The translations under genes and the position numbers were made by a program. Shown here in pieces: positions 53,115-63,807 of a stretch of DNA of 64,000 nt; position 1 is the stretch's first letter; each line of letters opens with the position of its first letter. The DNA comes from Martelella alba (GTDB taxonomy: Bacteria > Pseudomonadota > Gammaproteobacteria > Enterobacterales > Enterobacteriaceae). The stretch lies in NCBI RefSeq assembly GCF_005217455.1, contig NZ_SZPQ01000004.1, forward strand, positions 124,001-188,000. The letters are read 5' to 3'. The notes under the pieces are model-generated. The model was not told the origin of the DNA and ran no database searches. It saw only the letters and a list, made by a program, of their open reading frames with translations.

Positions 53115-55238
53115 ATGACATATGTACTCTTTGCCAGTACGGCACAAGGTTTGGAAGAACTGCTGAAAAGCGAATTGGAGTCACTCGGCGCCGGGCAGTG
53201 TAAAATCGCTCTGGGCGGCGTGCATTATACTACCGACTCCCGGGGACTTTACCTCAGCCTGCTATGGAGTCGTCTGGCCTCGAGGGTTTTCTTGCCCCTT
53301 GGCGAATTCGACGTGAAGAGCGATCAGGATTTGTATCAGGGGGCCCGTGAGGTGGACTGGCCGGCGGTATTCCCGGTGGACAAAAGCTTTGTGGTGCGTT
53401 TTAGCGGCACCAGCCAGGTTATCCGCAACAGCCAATATGGCACGCTCAAAGTCAAGGACGCCATAGTCGACAGTTTCAACGAGCGTCTGGGACAGCGTCC
53501 CGATGTGGCCAGACAACAACCCGATATTGCCATTCAGGTGTTTTTGCATCGTGATCATGCGGTGATTTCCCTCGATCTGGGCGGTGGCGGGTTGCACCAG
53601 CGCGGCTATCGTGACGGCGCCGGACAGGCGCCCCTCAAGGAAAACCTGGCCGCCGCCATTATCCTGCGTTCCGGCTGGCGGCCGGGCACTCCACTGATGG
53701 ACCCGTTGTGCGGTTCAGGAACACTGCTCATTGAAGCGGCCTTGATGGCGACGGATCGTGCGCCGGGATTATTACGCCGGCAGTGGGGTTTCGCCGCCTG
53801 GCGCGGTCACGCGCCGGCGGTCTGGCAAGCGGTGGCATCCGAGGCCGCCGAACGGGCCCGGCTTGGCACCGAGCGGTGCGCGCCGTTGTTTTTCGGCTCG
53901 GATAACGATGCGCGGGTACTGGACAAAGCCCGCGCCAACGCCCGTCGTGCCGGCGTCGGGACATTAGTGACACTGGCGGTGCGGGACGTCGCCAATCTGG
54001 AAAATCCCTTGCCTGACGGCCCCGTGGGAACCGTGGTAAGCAATCCGCCCTATGGCGAACGGCTGGAAAGCGAACCGGCGCTGATTGCCTTGCACAACCA
54101 GTTGGGACGCGTGATGAAAGCCCGCTTCGGCGGCTGGCGTTTATCGCTGTTTAGCGGATCGCCGGCTTTGCTCGACGCATTGCAATTACGCGCCGAGCGC
54201 ACTTTCAAAGCCAAAAACGGTCCGCTGGACTGCGAACAGAAAAATTATCAACTGGCCGATGCGCCAGTCGCCGTCGAGGCGCTGCGCCCGGTTGCCGAAG
54301 ATTTTGCCAATCGGCTGCGGAAAAACTTGCGCGGCCTGGAAAAATGGGCCGCCGGCGAGGGCCTGGAGTGTTATCGAATTTATGATGCCGACTTGCCGGA
54401 GTACAATGTGGCGGTTGACCGTTACGGTTCATGGCTGGTCGTGCAGGAATACGTCGCGCCGAAAACCGTGGATCCCAAGCGGGCGCGGCAGCGGTTATAC
54501 GATGCCATCGCCGCCACGCTGGCGGTGACCGCCACACCCGCCGACCGGCTTGTGGTGAAGGCCCGCGAACGGCAAAAAGGCCACAGTCAATATGAAAAGC
54601 TGGCGCAAAAAGGCGAGTTCCTGCTGATGAACGAGTATGATGCCAAGTTATGGGTCAATTTGACCGATTACCTGGATACCGGATTGTTTCTCGATCATCG
54701 TATCGCCCGCAGAATGCTGGGACGGATGAGCCGGGGCAAGGATTTTCTCAACCTGTTCGCCTATACCGGCGCCGCCAGCGTCCACGCCGGCCTGGGCGGC
54801 GCCCGGTCCACCACATCGGTGGACATGTCCCGCACATATCTGGAGTGGGCGGAAAAAAACCTGCGCAGCAACGGCCTGACCGGCAGACCGCACCGCTTGA
54901 TCCAGGCGGATTGCCTGGCCTGGCTCGAGGGTTGCCGTGAAACATTCGATGTGATTTTCATTGATCCGCCGACTTTCTCCAATTCTAAACGTATGTCGGA
55001 GAGTTTCGACGTGCAGCGGGATCATCTGACGCTCATGAAAGCGCTGAAACGGTTGTTGCGGCCAGGCGGTTCCATCATGTTTTCCAACAATAAGCGCGGC
55101 TTCCGGCTAGACGCCGACGGGATGAAAAAATGGGGACTCGCCGCCCAATCCATCACCGAGCGCACCCGCTCGCCGGACTTCGCCCGTAATCGCCATATAC
55201 ACAATTGCTGGCTGATAAGCCATGCCGATCAGGATTGA
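53115..55238 (+). CDS. rlmL: Bifunctional 23S rRNA methyltransferase RlmL/RlmK (RlmKL)
   Basis: A 707-residue fusion (E. coli 702) that makes m2G2445 and m7G2069 in 23S rRNA. An N-terminal THUMP domain precedes the RlmL methyltransferase ([33 protein letters not shown]). The second domain (RlmK) begins near residue 390, with [20 protein letters not shown] and [14 protein letters not shown]. The start at 53115 gives [21 protein letters not shown] 53103 would add four residues. Confidence 0.96.
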   Translation: MTYVLFASTAQGLEELLKSELESLGAGQCKIALGGVHYTTDSRGLYLSLLWSRLASRVFLPLGEFDVKSDQDLYQGAREVDWPAVFPVDKSFVVRFSGTSQVIRNSQYGTLKVKDAIVDSFNERLGQRPDVARQQPDIAIQVFLHRDHAVISLDLGGGGLHQRGYRDGAGQAPLKENLAAAIILRSGWRPGTPLMDPLCGSGTLLIEAALMATDRAPGLLRRQWGFAAWRGHAPAVWQAVASEAAERARLGTERCAPLFFGSDNDARVLDKARANARRAGVGTLVTLAVRDVANLENPLPDGPVGTVVSNPPYGERLESEPALIALHNQLGRVMKARFGGWRLSLFSGSPALLDALQLRAERTFKAKNGPLDCEQKNYQLADAPVAVEALRPVAEDFANRLRKNLRGLEKWAAGEGLECYRIYDADLPEYNVAVDRYGSWLVVQEYVAPKTVDPKRARQRLYDAIAATLAVTATPADRLVVKARERQKGHSQYEKLAQKGEFLLMNEYDAKLWVNLTDYLDTGLFLDHRIARRMLGRMSRGKDFLNLFAYTGAASVHAGLGGARSTTSVDMSRTYLEWAEKNLRSNGLTGRPHRLIQADCLAWLEGCRETFDVIFIDPPTFSNSKRMSESFDVQRDHLTLMKALKRLLRPGGSIMFSNNKRGFRLDADGMKKWGLAAQSITERTRSPDFARNRHIHNCWLISHADQD

Positions 55239-55243
55239 ATGCC

Positions 55244-57166
55244 ATGTCATTGATTAGTCTTTCCGGCGCCTGGCTGTCCTTTAGCGATGCGCCGCTTCTG
55301 GACAATACCGAACTGCATATTGAGCGCAACGAGCGGGTCTGCCTGGTCGGGCGCAATGGCGCCGGCAAGTCCACTTTACTGAAAATTCTCAATCGTGAAA
55401 TTCCGCTGGATGACGGGCAACTGGTTTTCGAACAGGATGTGATCGTCGCCCGTTTACAGCAAGACCCGCCGCGCAATGTGACCGGCAGCGTCTATGATTT
55501 CGTCGCCGAGGGGGTACAGGCCCAGGCGGAAATTCTCAAAGCGTATCACACCGCCTCCCACGCGGTGGAGCGGGATCCGAGTGAAAAAAATCTGGCGGAA
55601 ATGGGGCGATTGCAAGAAAAGCTTGATCATCAGAATCTATGGCATCTGGAAAAACGCATCAATGAAGTGGTGAGCCTGCTGGGATTGGACGCCAATACCG
55701 ATTTATCGGCCTTGTCGGGCGGCTGGCTGCGCAAAGCGGCGTTAGGCCGGGCGTTGGTTTGCTCACCGGATATATTGCTGTTGGACGAGCCCACCAACCA
55801 TCTGGATATTGAAACCATCGACTGGCTGGAAAATTTTCTCAAAAACTTCACGGGCAGCATCATTTTTATCTCCCACGATCGCGCGTTTATTCGCGGTATG
55901 GCCACGCGCATCGTTGATCTGGATCGCGGCAAGCTGGTGTCCTGGCCCGGTGATTATGATAAATACCTTGCCGGCAAAGCAGAAGAACTGCGGGTTCAGG
56001 AGTTGCAAAACGCCGAGTTCGATCGGCGCCTGGCCCAGGAAGAAGTCTGGATCAGACAAGGCATCAAAGCGCGGCGTACCCGCAATGAAGGGCGGGTCAG
56101 GGCATTAAAAGCGCTGCGGCAAGAGCGGAGCGAGCGCCGGGAAGTGCAGGGCGGCGCCAAAATGCGGGTGGAGGAAGCCGCGCGTTCCGGCAAGATTGTC
56201 TTCGAGCTGGAGGATGTCGGGTACCGTCTCCCGGACAAAACGCTGGTCAGCCATTTTAGCGCCCAGGTGATGCGGGGCGATAAAATTGCCCTAATCGGCC
56301 CAAATGGCTGCGGTAAAACGACATTGTTGAAGCTGATGCTCGGCCAACTGGCACAGGACAGCGGTGTTATACGCCGCGGGACCAAGTTGGAAACGGCTTA
56401 TTTCGACCAGCATCGCGCCGAGTTGGATCCCGAACGTACCGTGATGGACAATCTGGCGGAAGGGAAACAGGAGGTGATGGTTAACGGCAGTCCCCGCCAT
56501 GTATTGGGCTACCTGCAGGATTTCCTTTTTCATCCCAAACGCGCGATGACGCCGGTCAAAGCCCTTTCGGGCGGGGAGCGCAACCGACTCTTGCTGGCCA
56601 AGCTGTTTTTGAACCCCAGCAATCTGCTAATCCTTGATGAACCGACCAATGATCTGGATGTAGAAACCTTGGAGCTTCTGGAAGAACTCATTGACGGGTA
56701 TCAGGGCACGGTGTTGCTGGTCAGCCATGATCGGCAATTCGTGGACAATTCCGTCACCGAATGCTGGATTTTCGAGGGAGACGGCCAAATCGGCAGCTAT
56801 GTGGGCGGGTATTTCGACGCTCAGGAACAACGCGGTAACCGGATGGCATTGCGCTCCGCGCCGACGTCCGCCGTCGCCGCACATGAAAAAAAAACCGGCA
56901 ATGCCTCGAAAAATCAACCGGCAAAGCGTGCCAATAAACTAAGCTATACGCTTCAGCGTGAGTTGGAGGGGATGCCGCAGCTCATTGAACAGTTGGAACA
57001 GGAAATCGATGCTTTGCAAGGGCAAATCGCCAGCCCGGATTTTTTCAGCCAACCCTATGACAAAACGCAAGCGGTGCTGACCGCCATGGCGGCGGCGGAG
57101 CAGGCGCAGGAACAGGCGTTTGCCCGCTGGGAGGCGTTGGAAGCGCTGAAAGTCGGCAAAGAGTAG
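55244..57166 (+). CDS. uup: ABC-F ATPase Uup
   Basis: A 640-residue soluble ABC-F protein (E. coli 635) with two ATPase domains and no membrane segment. Domain 1 has GRNGAGKST and LSGGWLRKAALGRAL; domain 2 has GPNGCGKTT and LSGGERNR, then LLILDEPTNDLD. The Lys/Glu-rich C-terminus is the coiled coil that binds DNA in E. coli. Uup reduces tandem-repeat deletion and acts on the ribosome. The start at 55244 is 5 bases after the rlmL stop. Confidence 0.96.
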   Translation: MSLISLSGAWLSFSDAPLLDNTELHIERNERVCLVGRNGAGKSTLLKILNREIPLDDGQLVFEQDVIVARLQQDPPRNVTGSVYDFVAEGVQAQAEILKAYHTASHAVERDPSEKNLAEMGRLQEKLDHQNLWHLEKRINEVVSLLGLDANTDLSALSGGWLRKAALGRALVCSPDILLLDEPTNHLDIETIDWLENFLKNFTGSIIFISHDRAFIRGMATRIVDLDRGKLVSWPGDYDKYLAGKAEELRVQELQNAEFDRRLAQEEVWIRQGIKARRTRNEGRVRALKALRQERSERREVQGGAKMRVEEAARSGKIVFELEDVGYRLPDKTLVSHFSAQVMRGDKIALIGPNGCGKTTLLKLMLGQLAQDSGVIRRGTKLETAYFDQHRAELDPERTVMDNLAEGKQEVMVNGSPRHVLGYLQDFLFHPKRAMTPVKALSGGERNRLLLAKLFLNPSNLLILDEPTNDLDVETLELLEELIDGYQGTVLLVSHDRQFVDNSVTECWIFEGDGQIGSYVGGYFDAQEQRGNRMALRSAPTSAVAAHEKKTGNASKNQPAKRANKLSYTLQRELEGMPQLIEQLEQEIDALQGQIASPDFFSQPYDKTQAVLTAMAAAEQAQEQAFARWEALEALKVGKE

Positions 57167-57261
57167 ATTATCCGTTTCGATCGCGGCGATTTTTCCGACG
57201 GGCTTGCCGTGCCGCCTGTGCGGCGGCGATAGGATGTTTGATTCATTGAGCGAGGGGAGCT

Positions 57262-58536
57262 ATGCCGCCTGTCGACAAAAAAGCGCCGGGAGTTTTATGC
57301 CCGCATTGCGATTTGCTGGTCGCGCTGCCTGTCTTGCGGGACGGGCAGCGGGCCCTGTGTCCACGCTGCCGCAATACGCTGATAAGCCGATGGACCAATC
57401 CCCGCCTGCAACCCGTGAGTTTTGCCGCAAGCGCCTTGGTCATGCTGGTGTTAGCGGATCTCTTCCCATTCGTGAACATGCACGTCTCCGGACTTGGTAA
57501 TCAAATTACCCTACCGTCCATTCCCGCGGTAATGCAGGCGGACCATTTTTCACTTCTGGCCGTGCTGTTCCTGCTGTTCGTCCAATTGATCCCCGCATTT
57601 TGCATGTGCGCGATTATTGTATTGTGCCTGCGTGCCGGATTGTCTTTCAGATTACAGGCGTTCCTCGCCAAGCTGTTGTTTGCGCTGCGTAATTGGGGAA
57701 TGGCGGAAATTTTCCTGGCCGGCGTACTGGTCAGTTTTGTTAAACTGATGGCTTACGGCGATATCGGGGTCGGTCTGAGTTTCCTGCCGTATTGCTTGTT
57801 TTGCCTGTTGCAGCAACGGGCATTCCAATGCATTGATAAGCGCTGGTTATGGAACAACATCATGCCAATGACCTCGCCGGTCACCCATTACAAAACCGGC
57901 GTCAGCGGTTTGTCCCAGCAGTTACGCGCCTGTACCTGCTGTACCTTGATCCTGCCTGCCGGGCAGCGGGTCTGCCCGCGTTGCCGGACCCGCGAGCATG
58001 CGCGCAGGCCCTATAGCCTGCAATGGACAATGGCGCTGCTCGTCACCTCGCTGATGTTGTATATACCGGCCAATATCCTGCCGATGATGATTACCGAGGC
58101 CTTGGGCCACCGGTTGGATTCCACGATTATGGCCGGCGTTATCCTGCTTTGGCAGGATGGATCCTATCCGGTAGCGCTGGTCATTTTTATCGCCAGCATC
58201 ATGGTGCCGGCATTGAAAATGATCGCATTGTGCTGGCTGTGCTGGGATGCCCAAGATCGGGGCCTTCGAAAGGCCGATAGCGAACGCATGCATTTTATCT
58301 ACCGGATAGTGGAGTTGGTGGGCCGTTGGTCGATGATCGACGTGTTTGTTATGGCGGTATTGTCGGGGCTGGTCAGAATGGGACAACTGATGAGTATCAG
58401 ACCGGGTTCTGGCGTGGTGTTGTTTGCTTTGGTGGTGATCATCACTATGGTGGCCGCGCATACTTTTGATCCCCGATTATTGTGGGATCGTGCGCAGACG
58501 AGCATGCAAAAGGAGTCCTCTGTTGACAGAACATGA
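57262..58536 (+). CDS. pqiA: PqiA, intermembrane transport inner-membrane protein
   Basis: A 424-residue inner-membrane protein (E. coli 417) with about eight membrane helices in two repeats. Each repeat begins with a rubredoxin-like zinc ribbon: CPHCDLLVALPVLRDGQRALC and CTCCTLILPAGQRVCPRC (shown in separate pieces). PqiA anchors the PqiABC lipid-transport complex. The stop at 58536 overlaps pqiB by 14 bases. Confidence 0.94.
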   Translation: MPPVDKKAPGVLCPHCDLLVALPVLRDGQRALCPRCRNTLISRWTNPRLQPVSFAASALVMLVLADLFPFVNMHVSGLGNQITLPSIPAVMQADHFSLLAVLFLLFVQLIPAFCMCAIIVLCLRAGLSFRLQAFLAKLLFALRNWGMAEIFLAGVLVSFVKLMAYGDIGVGLSFLPYCLFCLLQQRAFQCIDKRWLWNNIMPMTSPVTHYKTGVSGLSQQLRACTCCTLILPAGQRVCPRCRTREHARRPYSLQWTMALLVTSLMLYIPANILPMMITEALGHRLDSTIMAGVILLWQDGSYPVALVIFIASIMVPALKMIALCWLCWDAQDRGLRKADSERMHFIYRIVELVGRWSMIDVFVMAVLSGLVRMGQLMSIRPGSGVVLFALVVIITMVAAHTFDPRLLWDRAQTSMQKESSVDRT

Positions 58537-60166
58537 TGCGAATGTTGCCAGTGTCGAGAAAATTAAGCGCTGGTCGCCGGTCTGGATCGTTCCCCTGGTG
58601 ACGGTGCTCATCGGCGCCTGGATTCTTTATTATCATTTCAGCCACCAGGGTAAGTTAATTACCCTGGTTACCACCAGCGCCGAGGGTATTGAAGCAGGCA
58701 AAACCGCCATCAAAAGCCGAAGCGTGGATGTGGGCACGGTGGAAAGCGTCGCGCTGAGCGATAATTTACAACAAGTCGAAATTACCGCCCGCATCAATAA
58801 CGGCATGGAAAAGTTATTGCGCAAGGATTCCGCTTTCTGGGTGGTGAAACCGCAAATCGGCCGTGAAGGCGTGACGGGGCTTGGTACATTGCTCTCCGGC
58901 GCCTACATTCAGTTGCAACCCGGCAGGGATCCGGCGGAAGCCACGCATTTCACCTTGTTGGACAACCCTCCGCTGGCGGCGCCGGACGCCAAAGGCATCC
59001 GTATCGAGCTCGACAGTCAGCAATCCGGCCAGCTCAATCCCGGCGATCCGGTATTATTTCGTGGTTTCCGGGTGGGCACGGTTCAAACCAGCTACTTTGA
59101 TCCCAACAGTCGCAAGATGCGATACCAGTTGTTTATCACTTCCCCCTATGACACGCTGGTGACCGATAATGTGCGGTTCTGGAAAGACAGCGGCGTTACG
59201 TTCGATATGTCGGCGCAGGGTATGCGGGTCGAAATGGGGTCGCTGACCACGTTGTTTAGCGGCGGCGTCAGTTTTGATGTGCCGACTGGCTGGGAACTGG
59301 GCGCCCCGGCCCATGAAAATCAGGCTTTTCAACTGTTCGATAACAAGAACATGATCGCCGACTCGCTGTATACGGTCCATAAGGATTTCCTGCTGTTCTT
59401 CAATGATTCGATACGCGGTTTGCAGCCCGGCGCGCCCGTGGAATTTCGCGGCATCCGGCTGGGCACGGTGGCCAAGGCGCCGTTTCCCCTCTCCAACGCC
59501 GATCAGACCATCAACGATAACTACCAGATTCCGGTGTTGATCCGTATTGAACCGGGCCGTTTCGTCAGCATGCTGGGCGCCAATTTCGACTTTGCCGCGC
59601 GCTTGCAACAGGCGGAAGGGAGTGGGTTGCGGGCGGCGTTGAAAAGCGCCAATCTTCTGACCGGTTCGTTGTATGTCGATTTGGATTTTTATCCCCAGGA
59701 TAAAAAACGTGCCGTGCCGAAAACGGTCGACGGCTATCCCGTATTGCCCACCACCAGCGCAGGACTGGCCCAGATTCAACAAAAACTGATGACCACCCTG
59801 GACAAGATAAACAGCTTGCCGCTTAACCCGATGGTGACCGAAGCGACCCGTACGTTGTCGCAGAGCCAGGCGACGCTGCGCGAGCTGCAAACCACCCTCA
59901 AGTCGGTTAACGCCATCACTCGCAGTCCGTCGATGCAGCAATTACCGCAGGATATGCAGCGCACTCTGCGCGAATTAAACGTCAGTATGCGAGGCCTACA
60001 ACCGGGCTCCCAAGCCTATGACCGGCTGGTTGACAACATGCAGCGATTGGAACAGGTGTTGCGGGAATTACAACCGGTGTTGCGCACGCTCGATACGAAG
60101 AGCAATGCGCTGGTATTCGGGGCCGACAAGGGCCGTGATCCCACCCCCAAGAGGGCCAACAAATGA
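58523..60166 (+). CDS. pqiB: PqiB, MCE-domain intermembrane tube
   Basis: A 547-residue protein (E. coli 546). One N-terminal membrane helix (WSPVWIVPLVTVLIGAWILY) precedes three MCE domains and a long C-terminal helix, which in E. coli form a periplasm-spanning tube for lipid traffic. I start it at TTG 58523, behind AAAAGGAG with a 7-base spacer; this gives MTEHDANVASVEKIKRW and the family length. The longer frame from 58466 would run into PqiA sequence. The TTG start overlaps pqiA, and the end overlaps pqiC by 4 bases. Confidence 0.92.
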   Translation: MTEHDANVASVEKIKRWSPVWIVPLVTVLIGAWILYYHFSHQGKLITLVTTSAEGIEAGKTAIKSRSVDVGTVESVALSDNLQQVEITARINNGMEKLLRKDSAFWVVKPQIGREGVTGLGTLLSGAYIQLQPGRDPAEATHFTLLDNPPLAAPDAKGIRIELDSQQSGQLNPGDPVLFRGFRVGTVQTSYFDPNSRKMRYQLFITSPYDTLVTDNVRFWKDSGVTFDMSAQGMRVEMGSLTTLFSGGVSFDVPTGWELGAPAHENQAFQLFDNKNMIADSLYTVHKDFLLFFNDSIRGLQPGAPVEFRGIRLGTVAKAPFPLSNADQTINDNYQIPVLIRIEPGRFVSMLGANFDFAARLQQAEGSGLRAALKSANLLTGSLYVDLDFYPQDKKRAVPKTVDGYPVLPTTSAGLAQIQQKLMTTLDKINSLPLNPMVTEATRTLSQSQATLRELQTTLKSVNAITRSPSMQQLPQDMQRTLRELNVSMRGLQPGSQAYDRLVDNMQRLEQVLRELQPVLRTLDTKSNALVFGADKGRDPTPKRANK

Positions 60167-60720
60167 AGAAAGGCATTCTGCTGGCGTTAGTGGTGCTGCT
60201 AATGGCCTGTAGCGGTAACACCCAGCCGCGTTACTATCAATTGCCCATGGCGGCGGATACGGCTCAAGGCGTCCCGGCGACGGGCCGCCATTTATGGGTT
60301 TCCCGGGTGAACGTGGCCGACTATTTGGCCGGCAATGGTGTGGTTTACCAAACAAACGATGTGGAATATGTTACCGCCGGCAGTCATCTTTGGGCCAGTC
60401 CGCTGGCCCAGCAGTTGCGGCAAAACCTGCTGGTCACCCTGGGTAACGCGTTGCCCGGTACGCTGGTCGCCGCCGGCCAATCCCCTGGCGATCAGGATTC
60501 ACTGGACGTCAACGTCACCGGCTTTCATGGCCGATATGACGGCAAAGCCATTATACGCGGGGAATGGTTGCTGACGCATAACGGCGAGGTTCGCCGTTAC
60601 CCGTTCAGTTTGGCACTGAGCCAGCCCGGAGACGGTTATGATGCGTTGGTAAGAACACTGGCAAAAGGCTGGCAACAGGTTGGACAAAATATCGCCAGAC
60701 AATGGGCCGCCACGCAGTAA
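60163..60720 (+). CDS. pqiC: PqiC outer-membrane lipoprotein
   Basis: A 185-residue lipoprotein (E. coli YmbA/PqiC 187). The signal MKKGILLALVVLLMAC ends in the lipobox LMAC with Cys16, the expected lipid-modified residue. It is followed by SGNTQPRYYQLP, the PqiC/ABC-type lipoprotein opening. It docks the PqiB tube at the outer membrane. It starts in an ATGA overlap with pqiB. Confidence 0.92.
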   Translation: MKKGILLALVVLLMACSGNTQPRYYQLPMAADTAQGVPATGRHLWVSRVNVADYLAGNGVVYQTNDVEYVTAGSHLWASPLAQQLRQNLLVTLGNALPGTLVAAGQSPGDQDSLDVNVTGFHGRYDGKAIIRGEWLLTHNGEVRRYPFSLALSQPGDGYDALVRTLAKGWQQVGQNIARQWAATQ

Positions 60721-60763
60721 TAATTAATTGTTCTAACGTTAGCTTTCGGATTTTGCCGCAACA

Positions 60764-60781
60764 GGGGAACGGCCGTTCCCC
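60764..60781. terminator. Palindrome between pqiC and rmf
   Basis: GGGGAAC-GGCC-GTTCCCC is a perfect palindrome 43 bases after the pqiC stop. It could end the pqi transcript, but no T tract follows closely. Confidence 0.4.
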
Positions 60782-60984
60782 AACCTGGCTCGCCTATTTT
60801 TTAATGACTTATTCCCTTTCTTCATGCCTTGTTATGACGAAAACCGGCCATTATGCCTTTTGGTGATGACAGTTATGTGAATTGTCACGTTGATCTCCGC
60901 TGAAATAATCGCTAAAGATAAGATGTGATCGCCAGTTTGCGATCACCGTTTTCTTTCCACCAGACAAGATGAGGAAAACCAGGC

Positions 60985-61152
60985 ATGAAAAGACAAAAAC
61001 GAGATCGCCTCGAACGTGCTCATTCGCGTGGTTATCAGGCCGGACTTTCCGGACGATCCAGCGAGCTCTGTCCGTATCAGTCTCTGGATGCACGGTCTCA
61101 CTGGTTGGGAGGGTGGCGAAAGGCCATGGAAGACAGAGCGGTTAGTTTTTGA
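60985..61152 (+). CDS. rmf: Ribosome modulation factor
   Basis: A 55-residue protein, the same length as E. coli RMF, with MKRQKRDRLERAH and QWLGGWR-type landmarks (here HWLGGWRKAM). RMF pairs 70S ribosomes into inactive 100S dimers in stationary phase. The start at 60985 follows GAGGAAAACCAGGC. It lies between pqiC and fabA as in E. coli and is easy to miss because it is short. Confidence 0.96.
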   Translation: MKRQKRDRLERAHSRGYQAGLSGRSSELCPYQSLDARSHWLGGWRKAMEDRAVSF

Positions 61153-61175
61153 CCACTCTGCCAACATAGGGAATG

Positions 61176-61197
61176 ACCTCCGCCTTGACGCGGAGGT
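61176..61197 (+). terminator. Terminator hairpin after rmf
   Basis: ACCTCCGC and GCGGAGGT form a perfect 8-bp stem with loop CTTGAC, followed by TTCAATTT. It lies 23 bases after the rmf stop. Confidence 0.75.
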
Positions 61198-61297
61198 TTC
61201 AATTTATAGGCACTATTAATGCCTTGCGTTACCGCTTTATGAACCCTGTTCGCTCACTTACCGGCGCGATGCAATCTGAGCAACGGGAGTATAAGGG

Positions 61298-61816
61298 TTA
61301 AAATGCCATGGTATCTTTGAACAGGCCGACTTTCAAGTCGCTGGCGGTGTAAATCACATGGCCATCGCACAACACCTCTCCATCCGCCAGTCCCATGACC
61401 AATCGGCGGTTTACGACCCGACGGAAATGGATACGGTAAGTGACTTTTTTCGCCGTGGGCAGTATCTGGCCGGTAAATTTCACTTCGCCTACGCCTAATG
61501 CGCGTCCCTTACCCTCGCCGCCCAGCCAGCCAAGATAAAAACCCACCAATTGCCACATGGCGTCCAGTCCCAGACAACCCGGCATGACAGGATCGCCAAT
61601 AAAGTGGCAGCCGAAAAACCACATGTCCGGATGAATATCCAGTTCGGCTTCAACATAGCCTTTATTATGGTTGCCGCCATCTTCGGTCATTTTAACCACC
61701 CGGTCCATCATAAGCATGTTGGGCGCCGGCAGTTGCGGACCTTCTTTGCCGAACAGTTCTCCGCGGCTCGAGGCAAGCAGGTCTTCTTTGGTATAGGATT
61801 CGCGTTTCTCAAACAT
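61298..61816 (-). CDS. fabA: Beta-hydroxydecanoyl-ACP dehydratase/isomerase
   Basis: A 172-residue hot-dog fold enzyme (E. coli 172) that dehydrates beta-hydroxydecanoyl-ACP and isomerises the product, starting unsaturated fatty-acid synthesis. The catalytic His71 is in [14 protein letters not shown] and Asp85 in LGLDAMWQ. N-terminus [16 protein letters not shown] is typical. It is followed upstream by lonH on the same strand. Confidence 0.97.
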   Translation of the reverse strand: MFEKRESYTKEDLLASSRGELFGKEGPQLPAPNMLMMDRVVKMTEDGGNHNKGYVEAELDIHPDMWFFGCHFIGDPVMPGCLGLDAMWQLVGFYLGWLGGEGKGRALGVGEVKFTGQILPTAKKVTYRIHFRRVVNRRLVMGLADGEVLCDGHVIYTASDLKVGLFKDTMAF

Positions 61817-61868
61817 AATGATTCAAACCTTATCAATGGGTCGTGCACGTCAACTCATGAAACCTGGT

Positions 61869-61885
61869 AACTGATCGGTCGACTC
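61869..61885. promoter_or_regulatory. Candidate FadR site upstream of fabA
   Basis: AACTGATCGGTCGACTC resembles the FadR operator, best in the left half (AACTG-TC). FadR activates fabA in E. coli from a site near -40. Here it lies about 55 bases before the ATG, but no matching promoter was found, and the site was judged by eye. Confidence 0.3.
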
Positions 61886-61892
61886 TGTCCGG

Positions 61893-63644
61893 TCAATTCT
61901 GGTTAAAAAAATTCAACCAGCGTAATCCCCAGGGTAAACGCAGGCGTTCGTGCTGATTAATATAAGCGATACGCTCGCGTATCGAGGCGATTAAATTGGG
62001 CTTCTGCTCGTGATCGTAGGGTATCCCGGTCAGTAATTCCAACGCCTCGTCGATGGTCTCCACCGGCCAGATATGAAATCCGCCTTCCTTCACCGCGTCG
62101 ACCACTTCTTCTTGCAGGCACAAATGGCGCACATTGGCGGCGGGAATAATAACGCCATGCCCGCTCTCCAGCCCTCTGCTCAGACAAAGGGCGAAAAAGC
62201 CTTCAATTTTTTCATTCAAACCGCCGATAGGCTGGACCCGACCGAACTGATCCACCGATCCGGTCACCGCTATCCGCTGGGTAATGGGCTTGCCCGCCAG
62301 GGCGCTTATCAACGCGCTCAGCTCGGCCAAAGACGCGCTGTCGCCATCCACTTCCCCGTAGGATTGCTCAAAAACCATGGAGGCGGTAAAGGGCAGTTGC
62401 TGGTCCAGTTCCAATGAGGACATTAAAAAGGCCTGCATGATCATCATGCCTTTGGCGTGGATATTCCCGCCTAACTCGGCCTTGCGCTCCACGTCGTTGA
62501 TCTCGCCATCGCCCAGATGCACGACGCAACTGATGCGGGACGGTTCGCCGAATGGCAGTGGATGCCCTGGAAAATCCAGTACCGACAGGGCATTGACCTG
62601 ACCTACCATGGCGCCGTCGGTTTCCACCATAATCTGGCCCTCGGCGATTTCGCTCTGCATCCGTTCCGCCAGGTAACTTTCCCGCCAGATACGAATCTGA
62701 TTGCTGTCATAGAGCGCCTGCGCGTCAATGGCATCGCTTTTGCGATATTGCGCCGCTTCTCTGATCCGGCGTATCAGCCATTGCGGGCATAAGGGCAACT
62801 GATATTGATCGCCGCTATAACGTATGGCCTGGCGGATAAGTTCGGGCCAGGCCTGAGCGGGCAAGGGCGGTAAAAACTGGTCTTCCAGCAGCCCGTTGAC
62901 ATAGTTGCACCAGTTCTGCATGTCCTCGATTTCCATAAGACGGAGATCGGATTCAAATTCGCCATACATCGCCAACTGAGTGAGGCCGGGCTCAAGATCG
63001 CTGAGTTCCGCCAGCGATTCCCGATCGCCGACCACCACCAGACGCAGATTCAACGGCAGTGATGGAATTGAGACCGGGAGCGGCCGGGTTTCGTCCAATG
63101 CCAGCCAATCAAAACGCTGTTGTAAAATCATCTGCTTTAGACGCAGCCACATCAGGGGTTGGCTGGTTAGCGCACGGGCGCCGATAATCAGGATCCCGCC
63201 GTTGGCTTCATGGATTTTGCCGGACTGCAACGTAATGGCCTCTCGATAGCATCGAACACAGCCGAACAGTTGCTCATGCTCGATCCAGGGTTGATAAACC
63301 ACCCTTGCCCGACCGACGAAATTATCATCGGGACTGCTGACAGGGGCCAACGTGACGCTGGCGCCGGTTATCGTATACTGACCGCCTGTCGGCGTGGCGC
63401 CGTCAGGCAGCGCCTTTGCGGCCATTTTGGCAATGAATTGAAAGTATTCCTGCTCTTCCTGCGCCGTGATCAGCATAAAGCGGCTGGGCGCCAGCGGATG
63501 GCAGAAACGGGCTAGGCCGTCCATTAAACGCGCCTGCAAAATATCGGGCGACGCCGAACCGGGCTGATAAGACTGTGCGAATATCGCCGCATAAGGCGAA
63601 AGGTCTGGAACCAGATACTTCCATTCTAATTGTGTAATGGCCAA
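61893..63644 (-). CDS. ycbZ: LonH (YcbZ), Lon-like protease of the LonB class
   Basis: A 583-residue Lon-type protease without a canonical AAA+ ATPase (E. coli YcbZ 586). The protease domain is C-terminal, with the Ser nucleophile in EVDGDSASLAEL and the general-base Lys in PIGGLNEKIEGFF, the Ser-Lys dyad. The N-terminal region is degenerate relative to Lon. Substrate unknown. Upstream of fabA and divergent from matP, as in E. coli. Confidence 0.93.
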   Translation of the reverse strand: MAITQLEWKYLVPDLSPYAAIFAQSYQPGSASPDILQARLMDGLARFCHPLAPSRFMLITAQEEQEYFQFIAKMAAKALPDGATPTGGQYTITGASVTLAPVSSPDDNFVGRARVVYQPWIEHEQLFGCVRCYREAITLQSGKIHEANGGILIIGARALTSQPLMWLRLKQMILQQRFDWLALDETRPLPVSIPSLPLNLRLVVVGDRESLAELSDLEPGLTQLAMYGEFESDLRLMEIEDMQNWCNYVNGLLEDQFLPPLPAQAWPELIRQAIRYSGDQYQLPLCPQWLIRRIREAAQYRKSDAIDAQALYDSNQIRIWRESYLAERMQSEIAEGQIMVETDGAMVGQVNALSVLDFPGHPLPFGEPSRISCVVHLGDGEINDVERKAELGGNIHAKGMMIMQAFLMSSLELDQQLPFTASMVFEQSYGEVDGDSASLAELSALISALAGKPITQRIAVTGSVDQFGRVQPIGGLNEKIEGFFALCLSRGLESGHGVIIPAANVRHLCLQEEVVDAVKEGGFHIWPVETIDEALELLTGIPYDHEQKPNLIASIRERIAYINQHERLRLPWGLRWLNFFNQN

Positions 63645-63807
63645 GGTAATCAGTAACGCTGCTATTCAGGGAAACGTAGATTATACAAGAATTTCTCCCT
63701 CTACGTCTCATGCTACGTGGTTTGCATGAATTTTATGACAAATCAGCGAGGCTGTGTCCAAAAAACCAACGAAATTTGACCTTGACGCGGGATTTTCGGC
63801 AGGAAAC

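Noticed and set aside
60876-60889. TGTGA-ATTG-TCACG upstream of rmf, considered as a CRP site
   Set aside because: The spacer is 4 bases, not 6.
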